Source: PALSA-350 sp963794165 (lineage in GTDB: Bacteria > Acidobacteriota > Terriglobia > Terriglobales > Acidobacteriaceae). From it: 64,000 nucleotides of DNA. The stretch lies in assembly GCA_963794165.1 (NCBI GenBank), contig CAWCCT010000009.1, forward strand, positions 372,001 to 436,000, in the 5' to 3' direction. The notes beneath the pieces are model-generated. The model had not been told where the DNA came from, did no database searches, and saw only the letters and a list, made by a program, of their open reading frames with translations. Position 1 is the stretch's first letter. Every line of letters starts with the position of its first letter. Made by a program: the position numbers and the translations under genes. Shown here piece by piece: positions 8,444-16,999 of this stretch.

Positions 8444-9768
8444 TCTTCCTCCACCAGGTTAGGACCCTGGGCAATTCTCAACAGCAGGGCATCGTCGCCG
8501 GTTGGAGCTCCGCAGACTTGTTGCGTGACCAGCTCCGTGTCATAGATGAGTTGAATCTGGGTTTGGGCCAGCTCGGGGTCTTTTTCGAGGCTGGCAATGG
8601 TGATTTTGGCGGGCAATTGCTGCCATCGCGTCCTTAGAGCTTGCAGAGGGTCGACCGGAGGTGGCGCCGGCTGGTTCGCTGCGGGTTTGGCGGTTTGGCG
8701 GCCGAAACGAGAAGCCAGGCTTTGTAAGGGATTGGAGCCGGTCTTGGGGACCGGAGCACTCGCTACCTCAGAAGGCTTTGCCGGCGCCGACGCCTTTTCT
8801 TGTGTACAGGCCGCCAAGCGGGCCATGGCGAGCTTGCGGTCGGTAAGAATCCGATTGTTTTGCTCTCGCGGGTTTAACCGCGAAGAAGGGTAGAGCAGCA
8901 GCAGGCGGGTTGCTTCGCTTAGCTGATCGCGGTCTTCCGTAAGCGCTGTAGCCTGCTCCCGGTCGACGCCGGAGCTTTCCAGCGCCCGCGCAAGGTAGCG
9001 CTTCGCCTCCAGGTAGCGCCCCAACTCAAAAGCGGTGCGCCCAGCCCCGTCGAGGGCCTCCTGCATCGTGGGATGACGGCGGAGAACCGTCTTGTAGATG
9101 TGCAAGGCATCGCTGGGATCCTGCGCCTTTTCCATGGTGCGGGCAATTTCCAACTGCACGCTGATGTCGTCTTCGGGAGCATTTCCCGCAGCCACCAGCA
9201 ACTCGCTTCGGGCTTGGTCCAGCAGGCCGTGGGAGATGAGGTAGTTGATGAGCTCAAAACGAACATCCCGCCGGCGCACATAGCCATCCCCTTCCCAGTT
9301 CCCGTAGATTGCCCTTTGATAGTCCTCAATGGCCTGGCTTGTATTACCCTGGCGGGCTGCCAACCGGGCGAGTTGAAGATTGATCAAGCCGCTGCCCTGC
9401 TGGCTTTCCAGCAATGCATTAAAGTACACGGTGGCTTCCTGAGTGCGTCCGGCGGATGCCAGCGCCTCGGCAAGTTTAATCTGGGTGCTTCGCTGACTGG
9501 GGGAGTAAGCCAGCGCGGAGCTGAGGGCGTCAATCGCCGCCTGCGGCTTGCCATCCCGCATAGCCTGGTCGCCGCGCTGCAACCATCGGTTGGCCAGCTC
9601 AACCTGGTGGGAAGAGTAAGATTGGTAGAGATAATTGGTCAGCACGGCCAATATGGCAGTAATCGCGAACAGTGTGACGAGCGATAGCGAATCTGAAAAC
9701 ATCAGACGCCGCCGCTCAATACGGTCGCTGGCACTCAACGGAGACTTCAAAGCGAAGAACGACATCAT
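8440..9768 (-). CDS. Membrane-anchored TPR protein
   Basis: A 442-residue protein with one N-terminal membrane helix (SLVTLFAITAILAVLTNYLY, about residues 27-46) followed by several TPR units (NRWLQRGDQAMRDGKPQAAI, LAEALASAGRTQEATVYF, ARLAARQGNTSQAIEDYQRA, AGRTAFELGRYLEAKRYLARAL) and a proline-rich C-terminal tail. The two adjacent ATGs at 9768 and 9765 are the best starts; the open frame continues upstream only as the antisense of larE. It is coupled by an ATGA overlap to the CLC gene. TPR proteins of this layout usually act as periplasmic scaffolds; the partner is unknown. Confidence 0.85.
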   Translation of the reverse strand: MMSFFALKSPLSASDRIERRRLMFSDSLSLVTLFAITAILAVLTNYLYQSYSSHQVELANRWLQRGDQAMRDGKPQAAIDALSSALAYSPSQRSTQIKLAEALASAGRTQEATVYFNALLESQQGSGLINLQLARLAARQGNTSQAIEDYQRAIYGNWEGDGYVRRRDVRFELINYLISHGLLDQARSELLVAAGNAPEDDISVQLEIARTMEKAQDPSDALHIYKTVLRRHPTMQEALDGAGRTAFELGRYLEAKRYLARALESSGVDREQATALTEDRDQLSEATRLLLLYPSSRLNPREQNNRILTDRKLAMARLAACTQEKASAPAKPSEVASAPVPKTGSNPLQSLASRFGRQTAKPAANQPAPPPVDPLQALRTRWQQLPAKITIASLEKDPELAQTQIQLIYDTELVTQQVCGAPTGDDALLLRIAQGPNLVEEE

Positions 9769-9876
9769 TACCAGTTTACTTTGGAAAAATGTCCAGGCTT
9801 CGAGATCGACGAGCCCCCAAGCGATCATCTTACTCCGTGGACCTCGGCCACCGGCATCGTCGGAGTGTACTGAGTA

Positions 9877-10758
9877 ATGAACCACGGGGACGAAATCAGG
9901 AACATGAACCAGGAAATGCTCGACGATAAGGAACAGGCCCTGCACGCGCGCTTGCGATCGCTTAACAGCGTCATCGTCGCGTATTCCGGTGGGGTGGATT
10001 CCGCCTATCTGGCCTACGCGGCCCATAAGGTACTCGGGCCGCAAATGCTGGCGGTCATCGCCGACTCCGCCAGCCTGGCCCGGTCGCAATTCAGCGACGC
10101 GCGGGACTTTGCCGAGGAGCACGGCATTCCTTTGCGATCGATCGAAACCCACGAGCTGGAGCGAGAGCAATATGCGGTGAACGGGCCGGATCGCTGCTTC
10201 CATTGCAAGGACGAGCTCTTCAGTGTGCTGGAGCAGGAACTGGAGCGCACCGGGTTTCAAGCCCTTGCTTACGGTTTGAACCTGGACGATGGGCAGGATT
10301 TCCGTCCCGGCCATAAAGCAGCGGCGCAGCACCGGGTAGCGGCGCCACTGGCGGAGGCGGGTCTGAGCAAAGCCGATGTCCGGGCTCTGGCGCAGCGTGC
10401 GGAGCTGCGGGTTTGGGACAAGCCGGCTTCGGCGTGCCTCTCCTCGCGTATGGAGTATGGCCGGCGGGTGACTCCAGAGGCCTTGCGCATGATCGAGCAG
10501 GCCGAGGATTCGCTGCGCGGGCTGGGGCTCAAACGATTCAGGGTGCGCCATCATGGCACCATCGCGCGCATCGAGATCGCGGAGGAGGAAATGGGCGCCG
10601 TCCTTCAAGTGGGGCGAATGAAGGCCATGGCAGCGGTAGTTCGCGCCGCCGGCTTCCGTTACGTCTCTTTGGATTGCGAAGGTTATCGTTCCGGGTCGAT
10701 GAACGAGGTGCTGCCCATCGAGGTGCTGACCGGCTTTCAAAGCGGCGGCCGCGGGTGA
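9877..10758 (+). CDS. larE: LarE, ATP-dependent sacrificial sulfur transferase
   Basis: A 293-residue PP-loop protein. The ATP-pyrophosphatase loop SGGVDSAYLAYAAH (residues about 37-50) and the PASACLSSRMEYGRRVT segment are diagnostic of LarE; the cysteine in ACLSSR corresponds to the sulfur-donating Cys of Lactiplantibacillus LarE. A second motif, RCFHCKDELF, matches the family. LarE adenylates the pyridinium dicarboxylate precursor made by LarB and inserts sulfur on the way to the nickel-pincer nucleotide of lactate racemase-type enzymes. ATG 9877 gives the full length; ATG 9904 is an alternative. larC follows after 8 bp and larB after that. No larA-type racemase gene is in the window. Confidence 0.93.
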   Translation: MNHGDEIRNMNQEMLDDKEQALHARLRSLNSVIVAYSGGVDSAYLAYAAHKVLGPQMLAVIADSASLARSQFSDARDFAEEHGIPLRSIETHELEREQYAVNGPDRCFHCKDELFSVLEQELERTGFQALAYGLNLDDGQDFRPGHKAAAQHRVAAPLAEAGLSKADVRALAQRAELRVWDKPASACLSSRMEYGRRVTPEALRMIEQAEDSLRGLGLKRFRVRHHGTIARIEIAEEEMGAVLQVGRMKAMAAVVRAAGFRYVSLDCEGYRSGSMNEVLPIEVLTGFQSGGRG

Positions 10759-10766
10759 GCCACTCT

Positions 10767-11036
10767 ATGCGAATCGGATACCTGGAATGCTTTGCCGGGA
10801 TTAGCGGCGACATGCTGATGGCAGCGCTAGTGGATTCCGGAGCACCCATCGAACGGCTGCAGCGCACCGCGGCTTCGTTGGCTGTCGGAGCGGAATTACG
10901 AGTCACCCGGGTGAGCCGGAGCGGCATTCAATCGACCAAGATCGACGTGATGGTCGACGGCAAGTTGCATGAGCCCGCCGCCGCGACCGGTCCGATTGAG
11001 CACCCTCACGATCATGATCATCCACCATCATCATGA
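10767..11036 (+). CDS. larC: LarC N-terminal fragment (frame 1 of a split larC)
   Basis: Codes for 89 residues starting MRIGYLECFAGISGDMLMAA, the typical start of LarC (DUF111), the nickel insertase of the nickel-pincer nucleotide pathway. The frame enters a His/Asp tract (IEHPHDHDH) and stops at 11036 (PPSS then TGA). The rest of LarC continues in the +1 frame from about 11023, so the homologous protein is restored only by skipping one base near 11022-11026 inside the CAT/CAC tract. In Lactiplantibacillus LarC is known to be made from two frames by programmed frameshifting, but at a different place. Here a base insertion, strand-slippage mutation or real frameshifting are all possible. Confidence 0.75.
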   Translation: MRIGYLECFAGISGDMLMAALVDSGAPIERLQRTAASLAVGAELRVTRVSRSGIQSTKIDVMVDGKLHEPAAATGPIEHPHDHDHPPSS

Positions 11037-12096
11037 TCACCAGCATGAGGATTCAACTCAACACCATCCTCACGAACACGGTCGGAGCTTGCCCGAGATC
11101 CGCCGCCTGCTCACCCACGCGGAGCTGACTCAGCGCGCTCGCGACCTCGCTCTGAGCGCTTTTGGCTTGTTGGCGGAGGCAGAAGGCCGAATCCACGGGG
11201 TTCCAGCGGAGGAGGTCCATTTTCACGAAGTAGGTGGAATCGATGCCATCGTCGATATCGCATGCTGCGCGGCCGCAGTGGACGTCCTGGATCTGGACGG
11301 CTGGTATTGTTCTCCCATTAATGTGGGCAGTGGATTCGTAAACTGCGCCCACGGGCGCTTTCCGGTACCAGCCCCGGCCACTGCGGAGTTGCTCAAGAAC
11401 CTGCCGGTCTATTCCGCCCACGTGCAGGCAGAATTGGTGACCCCGACCGGCGCGGCTTTGCTGCGCGCGCTTCAGTGCCGGTTCGAGGCCACTCCGGTTA
11501 TGCGGACCCAGACAATCGGCTACGGGGCGGGGACGCGCAATCCGGAGCGCTTCCCCAACGTGTTGCGCCTGAGCATCGGCGAGATAGCGCAGTCGTCGCC
11601 GTTCAGGGAGGAAAAGATAACTGTGCTCGAGTGTGCGGTGGACGATTTGAGCCCGCAGGTTTTGGCATACGCGACCCAGCTGGCACTCGAGCGAGGCGCT
11701 CTGGACGTGATGAGTGCTCCGGTAACTATGAAAAAGGGGCGCCTGGGCACACTGCTCACAGTGCTCTGTAAACCGGGCGATCGCGACCAGTTGCAGCAGT
11801 TGATCCTGCGCGAAACAACCACCCTCGGTATCCGCGTGCGTGAAGAGAATCGCGTCACCTTGGCCCGCGAGAGCACGCCGCTGCAAACGGAGTTCGGTGT
11901 GATCCATGTCAAAAGCGGTTTCTGGCAAGGAGAAGAATGGAACGCGGCGCCGGAGTTTGAGGATTGCCGCCGCGCAGCGGCTGCCTACGATGTGCCTCTG
12001 AAGACGGTGATGCAGGCGGCGATGGCTGCCTGGCGCACGCGCCAGGTCGGTCTGGAACCGGCCAGCGCTACGCTGGAGGCGGGATCGCGGTCATGA
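10969..12096 (+). CDS. larC: LarC main part (second frame of a split larC)
   Basis: The frame carries the bulk of LarC from the His-rich loop (HHHHDHQHEDSTQHHPHEHG, about residues 19-38) through RSLPEIRRLL, VHFHEVGGIDAIVDIACCAA, GRFPVPAPAT and TIGYGAGTRNPERFPN to the C-terminal domain. Only the first 50 or so nucleotides of the frame (from the ATG at 10969) lie outside LarC homology; true LarC sequence starts near 11023. LarC uses CTP and inserts Ni into the pyridinium bis-thiocarboxylate cofactor; the His tract may store nickel. The stop overlaps the larB start (ATGA). Without a frameshift this part would need its own start, and the ATG at 10969 has no clear Shine-Dalgarno. Confidence 0.85.
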   Translation: MSPPPRPVRLSTLTIMIIHHHHDHQHEDSTQHHPHEHGRSLPEIRRLLTHAELTQRARDLALSAFGLLAEAEGRIHGVPAEEVHFHEVGGIDAIVDIACCAAAVDVLDLDGWYCSPINVGSGFVNCAHGRFPVPAPATAELLKNLPVYSAHVQAELVTPTGAALLRALQCRFEATPVMRTQTIGYGAGTRNPERFPNVLRLSIGEIAQSSPFREEKITVLECAVDDLSPQVLAYATQLALERGALDVMSAPVTMKKGRLGTLLTVLCKPGDRDQLQQLILRETTTLGIRVREENRVTLARESTPLQTEFGVIHVKSGFWQGEEWNAAPEFEDCRRAAAAYDVPLKTVMQAAMAAWRTRQVGLEPASATLEAGSRS

Positions 12097-12887
12097 CCAC
12101 AGAGACGATTCTCGAGATGCTGCAGCGGGTTCGGGATGGGGGGCTCCGCCCCGAAGAGGCCATGGAGCGCCTGGCTAACTTGCCTTACGAGGAAGCGGGC
12201 TTCGCCAAGATCGATCATCATCGCCGCCTGCGGACGGGCCTGCCCGAAGTTATCTATGCCGGGGGCAAGACGCCGGCACAGGTGGGGGAAATATTCTTCC
12301 GCATGGCAGCCATGGGCGGCGATGTGCTCGCCACCCGCGCCGATGAGGCCGCGTTTGCGGCCGTCAAAGAGCTTGTCCCGGAGGCGCAATATTACCCCGT
12401 GGCCCGCATTATCGCGCTCCGCCAGACACCACCCGCAGGCGGCAACACCGGCTTGTTGGCCGTGCTCTGCGCGGGGACGAGCGACCTGCCAGTTGCCGAG
12501 GAGGCGGCCGTGACGGCCGAGGTCATGGGCGCGGATGTGCGCCGCATTTACGACGTGGGAGTCGCCGGCCTGCATCGGCTGCTGGCCCATCGCGAGGCCT
12601 TGCGCGAGGCCGAGGTGGTGATTGTGTGCGCAGGGATGGAAGGCGCCCTACCCAGTGTGGTGGGGGGAATGGTGGGAGCACCCGTCATTGCCGTACCCAC
12701 AAGCGTGGGTTACGGCGCCGCCTTTGCCGGCCTCACAGCCCTGCTGGGCATGCTGAACTCATGCTCGCCCAATGTGACTGTGGTTAATATCGATAACGGC
12801 TTCGGCGCCGCCTACGTAGCTTCCACGATCCTGCGCCGCATTCACAACGCTGCCCGGGCGCATTCTCTCTATAACCAGGTAAGCTGA
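12093..12887 (+). CDS. larB: LarB, NaAD carboxylase/hydrolase of nickel-pincer synthesis
   Basis: 264 residues. LarB carboxylates and hydrolyses nicotinic acid adenine dinucleotide to give pyridinium-3,5-biscarboxylate mononucleotide, the first step of the pathway. The C-terminal half is PurE-like, with GTSDLPVAEEAAVTAEVMG, RIYDVGVAGLHRLL, VCAGMEGALPSVVGG and VGYGAAFAGLTALLGMLNS, all typical of LarB. ATG 12093 overlaps the larC stop (ATGA), giving a tight larE-larC-larB operon. With all three maturation genes but no racemase gene nearby, the client enzyme (a LarA homologue) must be encoded elsewhere. Confidence 0.93.
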   Translation: MTTETILEMLQRVRDGGLRPEEAMERLANLPYEEAGFAKIDHHRRLRTGLPEVIYAGGKTPAQVGEIFFRMAAMGGDVLATRADEAAFAAVKELVPEAQYYPVARIIALRQTPPAGGNTGLLAVLCAGTSDLPVAEEAAVTAEVMGADVRRIYDVGVAGLHRLLAHREALREAEVVIVCAGMEGALPSVVGGMVGAPVIAVPTSVGYGAAFAGLTALLGMLNSCSPNVTVVNIDNGFGAAYVASTILRRIHNAARAHSLYNQVS

Positions 12888-12933
12888 TTTTCCGGTTGCC
12901 CGGGTTTGCACCATGAAGGTATCTTAATCTTCC

Positions 12934-13806
12934 ATGGCATCCACAGTCTGGAAGGGTTACATCTCGTTTGGCCTGGTGTCGGTGCCGGTGCGGCTCTACG
13001 CGGCGGCGCGCGAGCAGCACGTCAGCTTCAACCAGATCCACGAGCCTTGCGGATCCCGCATCAAGCAACAAACCTTTTGCCCTGTTTGTGACCGCGTGGT
13101 GGAGCGTAACGAGCTGGTCAAGGGATACCAGGTTGATCGCGACGCCTATGTTCTGGTGACCGGGGACGAGCTTAAGACCCTGGAGGCCAATTCGTCCGAG
13201 GCCATGGAGATCGCGCAGTTCGTCAGCCTGAGCGAAGTGGATCCGATCTACTTTGAGGCGTCGTACTATTCGGCCCCCGAAGATCCTGGCAAGCGCGCCT
13301 ATGGATTATTGCTGCAGGCTATGGAAAAGCTCAATGTAGCTGCCATTGCCAAGGTCACGCTGCATTCGCGAGAGCAGATTGTCCTGATGCGTCCCTACCA
13401 TCAAGGCATCGTCCTGCACACGCTGTATTTTCCCGCCGAGGTGCGGGAGATCAGCGAGTACGGCAAGGCCGATAATATGACCCTGCAGAAGCCAGAAATG
13501 GACCTGGCCGAGCAGTTTATCCGGCAGTTGACGGCCAAGTTTGAACCCGAGCAGTACAAAGACGAATATCAGGACCGCGTGCTGGCAATGATCGAAACCA
13601 AGCGTGCCGGGCAGATAGTCGCGGGACAACCGGCGAAGCCAAAGCTGGCTCCGGTCATCGACCTGATGGAAGCTCTCAAGAAGAGCATTGCGGATCGCGG
13701 CGCCCCAGCCGCAGCTCCCACCCTGGTAGAGGCGCCCAAGAAGAAGGCTCCAAAATCAGCCCCAGCGGCAGACGCCAAACCAGCTCGCCGCAGCAAAACG
13801 GGCTAG
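12934..13806 (+). CDS. ku: Ku protein, DNA double-strand-break end binding (NHEJ)
   Basis: A 290-residue bacterial Ku. The conserved start VWKGYISFGLVSVPVRLYAA, the RIKQQTFCPVCDRVVERNELVKGY segment and VDPIYFEASYYSAPE are diagnostic, and the core beta-barrel extends to about residue 250. Ku forms a homodimeric ring on DNA ends and recruits LigD for non-homologous end joining. The C-terminal 45 residues are rich in Lys, Ala and Pro (KKKAPKSAPAADAKPARRSK), like the basic DNA-binding tails of other bacterial Ku proteins. No ligD is next to it. It starts 46 bp after larB, whose function is unrelated. Confidence 0.95.
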   Translation: MASTVWKGYISFGLVSVPVRLYAAAREQHVSFNQIHEPCGSRIKQQTFCPVCDRVVERNELVKGYQVDRDAYVLVTGDELKTLEANSSEAMEIAQFVSLSEVDPIYFEASYYSAPEDPGKRAYGLLLQAMEKLNVAAIAKVTLHSREQIVLMRPYHQGIVLHTLYFPAEVREISEYGKADNMTLQKPEMDLAEQFIRQLTAKFEPEQYKDEYQDRVLAMIETKRAGQIVAGQPAKPKLAPVIDLMEALKKSIADRGAPAAAPTLVEAPKKKAPKSAPAADAKPARRSKTG

Positions 13807-13930
13807 TTTTTCTTCCCTCGGCATTGCCTGCCCGACAAGTGTTTCAGTTTTGGGAACGATCGCATCGTCATTCCAGGCCGAGGTCTTGACCTACGAGTCT
13901 TAAGAGGCTAAGACTAGTGCAAGGATCTAA

Positions 13931-14947
13931 ATGGCCACCACACCTGCGCTCCATCTGAGACCGCTCCGCCTGCTCGTGTTGGTCCTGCTTTTCAGCCTTG
14001 GCTGTGCAAGCTACGCACAGAGTCCGGGGACCATCAGCGGCACTGTTCTGGACGTTAACGGCGGTGTGGTTCCCGGTGCGCAGGTGACGCTGCTTGCACT
14101 GGATCATGCTAGTAGCCGCGTGGTTCTATCGGATGATCAAGGAAACTTCAGCTTTTCTGAACTGAGCTCGGGAAAGTTTAGATTCACGGTCACGTCGACT
14201 GGCCTGGAGACATACGCGTCGCCCCCGATCGTTTTGTATCCGGGTGAGCGATTGATCGTGCCTGAGTTTCGATTGGCGCCGGCAGCAACCACTACGAATG
14301 TCCAGGTTGTGGTCACCCAGACAGAGTTGGCTACGGAACAACTGAAAGCCCAGGAGCAGCAACGTGTCCTGGGCATATTCCCTAATTTTTATAGCAGCTA
14401 CATTTGGGACGCGGCCCCTCTATCTTCCGGGCAAAAGTATCAGCTTGCCTTGCGCTCGATCGCAGATCCGTTCACATTTGTCGGGACAGCGATGTTTGCC
14501 GCCGCCGAGCAGTGGCAAAACACCTTCCCCGGATATGGCCAGGGCGCGCAGGGCTACGCCAAGCGATATGGCGCGGCCTACGCTGACGAGGCCATCAGCC
14601 GCATGATCGGCAGCGCCATACTGCCATCCCTTCTGCATCAAGACCCGCGTTATTTCTATCGCGGTAGCGGGAGCAAAAAAACTCGTGCCCTTTATGCCAT
14701 CTCAGCAGCGGTCATCTGCAGAGGAGATAACGGAAAAATGCAGCCGAACTACTCCTACATTGCGGGGGCTTTCGCCGCCGGCGGTATCTCAAACCTGTAC
14801 CATCCCGCGAGTGATCGTGGAACCGGATTGACGATCGCCAATGGCTTTCTCAACGTAGGTGCTCACGCTCTCGACAATCTGGTGCGCGAGTTCCTGCTCC
14901 GCAAACTAACGCCAAAAGTTCCCGCCTACGCCCAGGGCAAGCAGTAG
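13931..14947 (+). CDS. Secreted carboxypeptidase-regulatory-like domain protein
   Basis: 338 residues with a signal peptide (LLVLVLLFSLGCASYAQ) followed by a carboxypeptidase regulatory-like/CNA-B-type beta-sandwich (GTISGTVLDVNGGVVPGAQV, then GNFSFSELSSGKFRFTV). The remaining 230 residues (from VVVTQTELATEQLKAQEQQR) form a conserved acidobacterial family with aromatic-rich segments such as IFPNFYSSYIWDAAPLSSGQ; I do not know a function. It is not a TonB receptor, as plug and barrel are missing. AAGGA lies a few bases before ATG 13931. Probably located in periplasm or outer membrane. Confidence 0.8.
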   Translation: MATTPALHLRPLRLLVLVLLFSLGCASYAQSPGTISGTVLDVNGGVVPGAQVTLLALDHASSRVVLSDDQGNFSFSELSSGKFRFTVTSTGLETYASPPIVLYPGERLIVPEFRLAPAATTTNVQVVVTQTELATEQLKAQEQQRVLGIFPNFYSSYIWDAAPLSSGQKYQLALRSIADPFTFVGTAMFAAAEQWQNTFPGYGQGAQGYAKRYGAAYADEAISRMIGSAILPSLLHQDPRYFYRGSGSKKTRALYAISAAVICRGDNGKMQPNYSYIAGAFAAGGISNLYHPASDRGTGLTIANGFLNVGAHALDNLVREFLLRKLTPKVPAYAQGKQ

Positions 14948-14969
14948 CTAAGACTCTGATTTCCACACT

Positions 14970-15126
14970 AAGGCCGGGTGCCCCACATCTCGCTCGTTTT
15001 TCGCGAGATGTGGGATACCACCGATCTTGATCGCTCAGTGTGTCGGATGAATCGAGAGTCAGAGGGAAGGTGCAGTGGTATCCCACATCTCGCGAAAAAC
15101 GAGCGAGATGTGGGGCACCCGGTCTT
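14970..15126. repeat. Double-hairpin palindromic element, copy 1
   Basis: A 157-bp element with perfect 45-bp inverted arms (14976-15020 and 15076-15120) and a 55-bp spacer. Each arm is itself a hairpin: CCCACATCTCGC and GCGAGATGTGGG around a CGTTTTT-containing loop. It occupies the gap between two convergent genes (ends 14947 and 15162), so it may serve as a two-way terminator. Two further copies lie at 26160-26298 and 52766-52933. Confidence 0.92.
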
Positions 15127-15161
15127 GGTGTGGGAACTAGAGGCAGACACCTCACAAGGCT

Positions 15162-16130
15162 TCAAACCGCGACTTGTGTCCTGCCGAGAACACAAACCCG
15201 TGCGGCCAGCACTACCAATGTGATCCACAGAAGGTCCGCGCCCAGCAGATGCGTGATCTGCAACCACAACGGAGCCAGCAGCGCCACATCTGCAACGCCA
15301 AGCGCAGACTGCAGGACCAGAAGCACCAGCACCCCGATCGCTAGTTTGCGTTCCGTTGGACGTGAAACGCCACGCAGCAGCAGCCAGCATATGAAGAGGC
15401 CGGCAATCACCGCTGTCACCGGGTGTAGAAAGCGCAGGCGCTCGAGCCAACTGCTGCCGCTCGAGAAGTCCTGCGCCAGCGCGGCAGCAACCGAGCTGGC
15501 AGGGAAGAGCGTATCGCTAAGCGCGGCCAGCGTTCCGGTCACGCCCACTGCCAGGATGGCCACAAGTCCGGTCACAACCTTGGGCAGATCCGCAAAACGC
15601 ACCGTGCGCCGATCGAAGCCCTCGCGACGCGATAGAAAGTGAGCGGAGAGGGCGAGCGCGGCCAGCAGCAACAGAGTATTGGCCAGGTGCAGCGAGAGAT
15701 AAACAGCGCGGGCAGGAGAGCGATTATCCGCCGTGAGCCGCAGCAGAACCAGCAGAGCGCCCAGCAGCGCCTCGTTGAAAATGAGCACCGTCGCTGCGAC
15801 CACAGTAATGCGAGCCAGGTGTCCCGCCACTGTGCTGCGGAAGACCCACACCAGCAACAGCAGGATCGCGATGACGGTGACGCCACTGGACATGCGGTGG
15901 GCAAGCTCGATCACAGTAGCCAGCCGCGGATGGGTCTGCACCACGACCCCGTTGCACAGCGGCCAATGATCACCACAACCAGCGCCAGAGCTGGTGGCAC
16001 GCACCACCGCGCCCCACAAAACTACTGCCACGTTGTAGACCAGGACAATCCAGGCAAAACGAGGCAGCAAAGCCGAGCCAGCAGGGGCCTTGATTGTGGC
16101 GGAAGCCGGAAGGGCGTGGGCAGAACTCAT
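15162..16130 (-). CDS. ctaA: Heme A synthase, CtaA/COX15 family
   Basis: 322 residues with eight predicted membrane helices. It converts heme O to heme A for aa3-type cytochrome oxidase. Family marks are VVRATSSGAGCGDHWPLCNG near the N-terminus, a first histidine in VIELAHRMSSG, the second half with LSLHLANTLLLL, HPVTAVIAGLFICWLL and LQITHLLGADLLWITLVVLA. The first-loop cysteine pair (GAGC...PLC) is present, as in class B enzymes. It is separated from proC by 18 bp on the same strand, and they may share a transcript. No ctaB or cox genes are in the window. Confidence 0.93.
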   Translation of the reverse strand: MSSAHALPASATIKAPAGSALLPRFAWIVLVYNVAVVLWGAVVRATSSGAGCGDHWPLCNGVVVQTHPRLATVIELAHRMSSGVTVIAILLLLVWVFRSTVAGHLARITVVAATVLIFNEALLGALLVLLRLTADNRSPARAVYLSLHLANTLLLLAALALSAHFLSRREGFDRRTVRFADLPKVVTGLVAILAVGVTGTLAALSDTLFPASSVAAALAQDFSSGSSWLERLRFLHPVTAVIAGLFICWLLLRGVSRPTERKLAIGVLVLLVLQSALGVADVALLAPLWLQITHLLGADLLWITLVVLAARVCVLGRTQVAV

Positions 16131-16148
16131 CGTTACCCCCTTCTCATC

Positions 16149-16985
16149 TTACCCGGCTAGCTCCTTAGCTCGCTGGGTGGCGCGCATCACGGCTTTGATC
16201 AGCGTCACCCGCAGCCCGCCTTCTTCCAGCTCCAGAATGCCGTCGATGGTGCAGCCCGCCGGCGTGGTCACCGCGTCCTTCAACAATGCCGGATGGTATC
16301 CGGTCTCCAGCACCATCTTGGCCGCGCCGAACGTGGTCTGGGCCGCGAGGAGCGTTGCAATATCACGCGGCAGGCCGACTTTCACACCGGCTTCCGCCAA
16401 CGATTCCAGGATGATGTAGATAAAAGCCGGCCCGCAGCCGGAGAGCCCGGTCACCGCGTCCAGATGTTTTTCTTCGACGATCACCGTGCGGCCGACAGTC
16501 TCGAACAGCAAGCCGGCGAGGTCTAGCTGCTCCTGGTTGGCATAGCGTCCGCGGCTGAGGGCGGCGATGCCCGCACCCAGCATGGAGGGGGTATTGGGCA
16601 TAGCCCGGACCACGCCGATTTCCAGGTCCGCGGCGTGCTCGATGGCTGTAGTCCGCACCGAGGCAGCAATCGAGATCAGAAGCTTTTGCGGCGTGAGCGC
16701 GGGGCGAATCTGCCTGACAACCTCAGGAACGGTGATGGGCTTAAGCCCAATGAGGATCAGATCCGACGCCTGCGCGGCGGCCAAATTGTCAGTTGATACA
16801 TCCACCCCCCACTGGGCGGAGAGCTGGCCGGCGCGCTCCTCATGTTCCACCGTCGCCATAATCTGCTCCGGTTCAAGCACCTTGGACTTGAGAAACGCCT
16901 GGAGCAGAATTCCACCCATTTTTCCAGCCCCGAGTATGGCTACCCGAAGGCCGGCAAGCGATTGCCTGTTTGCGTATCCCCCCAT
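16149..16985 (-). CDS. proC: Pyrroline-5-carboxylate reductase
   Basis: 278 residues, usual length. ProC catalyses the last step of proline synthesis, NAD(P)H reduction of pyrroline-5-carboxylate. The Rossmann motif is VAILGAGKMGGILLQAFL (residues 13-30). The C-terminal domain shows the family signature VTTPAGCTIDGILELEEGGL and the catalytic region GLSGCGPAFIYIILESLAEAG. The gene lies 14 bp downstream of the DUF885 peptidase on the same strand, which suggests co-transcription with it; linking a peptidase to proline metabolism is speculative. Confidence 0.95.
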   Translation of the reverse strand: MGGYANRQSLAGLRVAILGAGKMGGILLQAFLKSKVLEPEQIMATVEHEERAGQLSAQWGVDVSTDNLAAAQASDLILIGLKPITVPEVVRQIRPALTPQKLLISIAASVRTTAIEHAADLEIGVVRAMPNTPSMLGAGIAALSRGRYANQEQLDLAGLLFETVGRTVIVEEKHLDAVTGLSGCGPAFIYIILESLAEAGVKVGLPRDIATLLAAQTTFGAAKMVLETGYHPALLKDAVTTPAGCTIDGILELEEGGLRVTLIKAVMRATQRAKELAG

Positions 16986-16999
16986 GAAGTCTCCCTTAC

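Noticed and set aside
9769..10740. Upstream extension of the minus-strand TPR gene to 10740
   Set aside because: It is the antisense frame of larE, with no TPR homology before the ATG at 9768.
9877..12887. Complete lactate racemase operon
   Set aside because: Only the cofactor genes larE, larC and larB are present; no larA is in the window.
14968..15450. Open frames across the double-hairpin repeats (also near 26.2 and 52.8 kb)
   Set aside because: They are produced by the inverted repeats or antisense to ctaA and GH130; no ribosome-binding site or family match.
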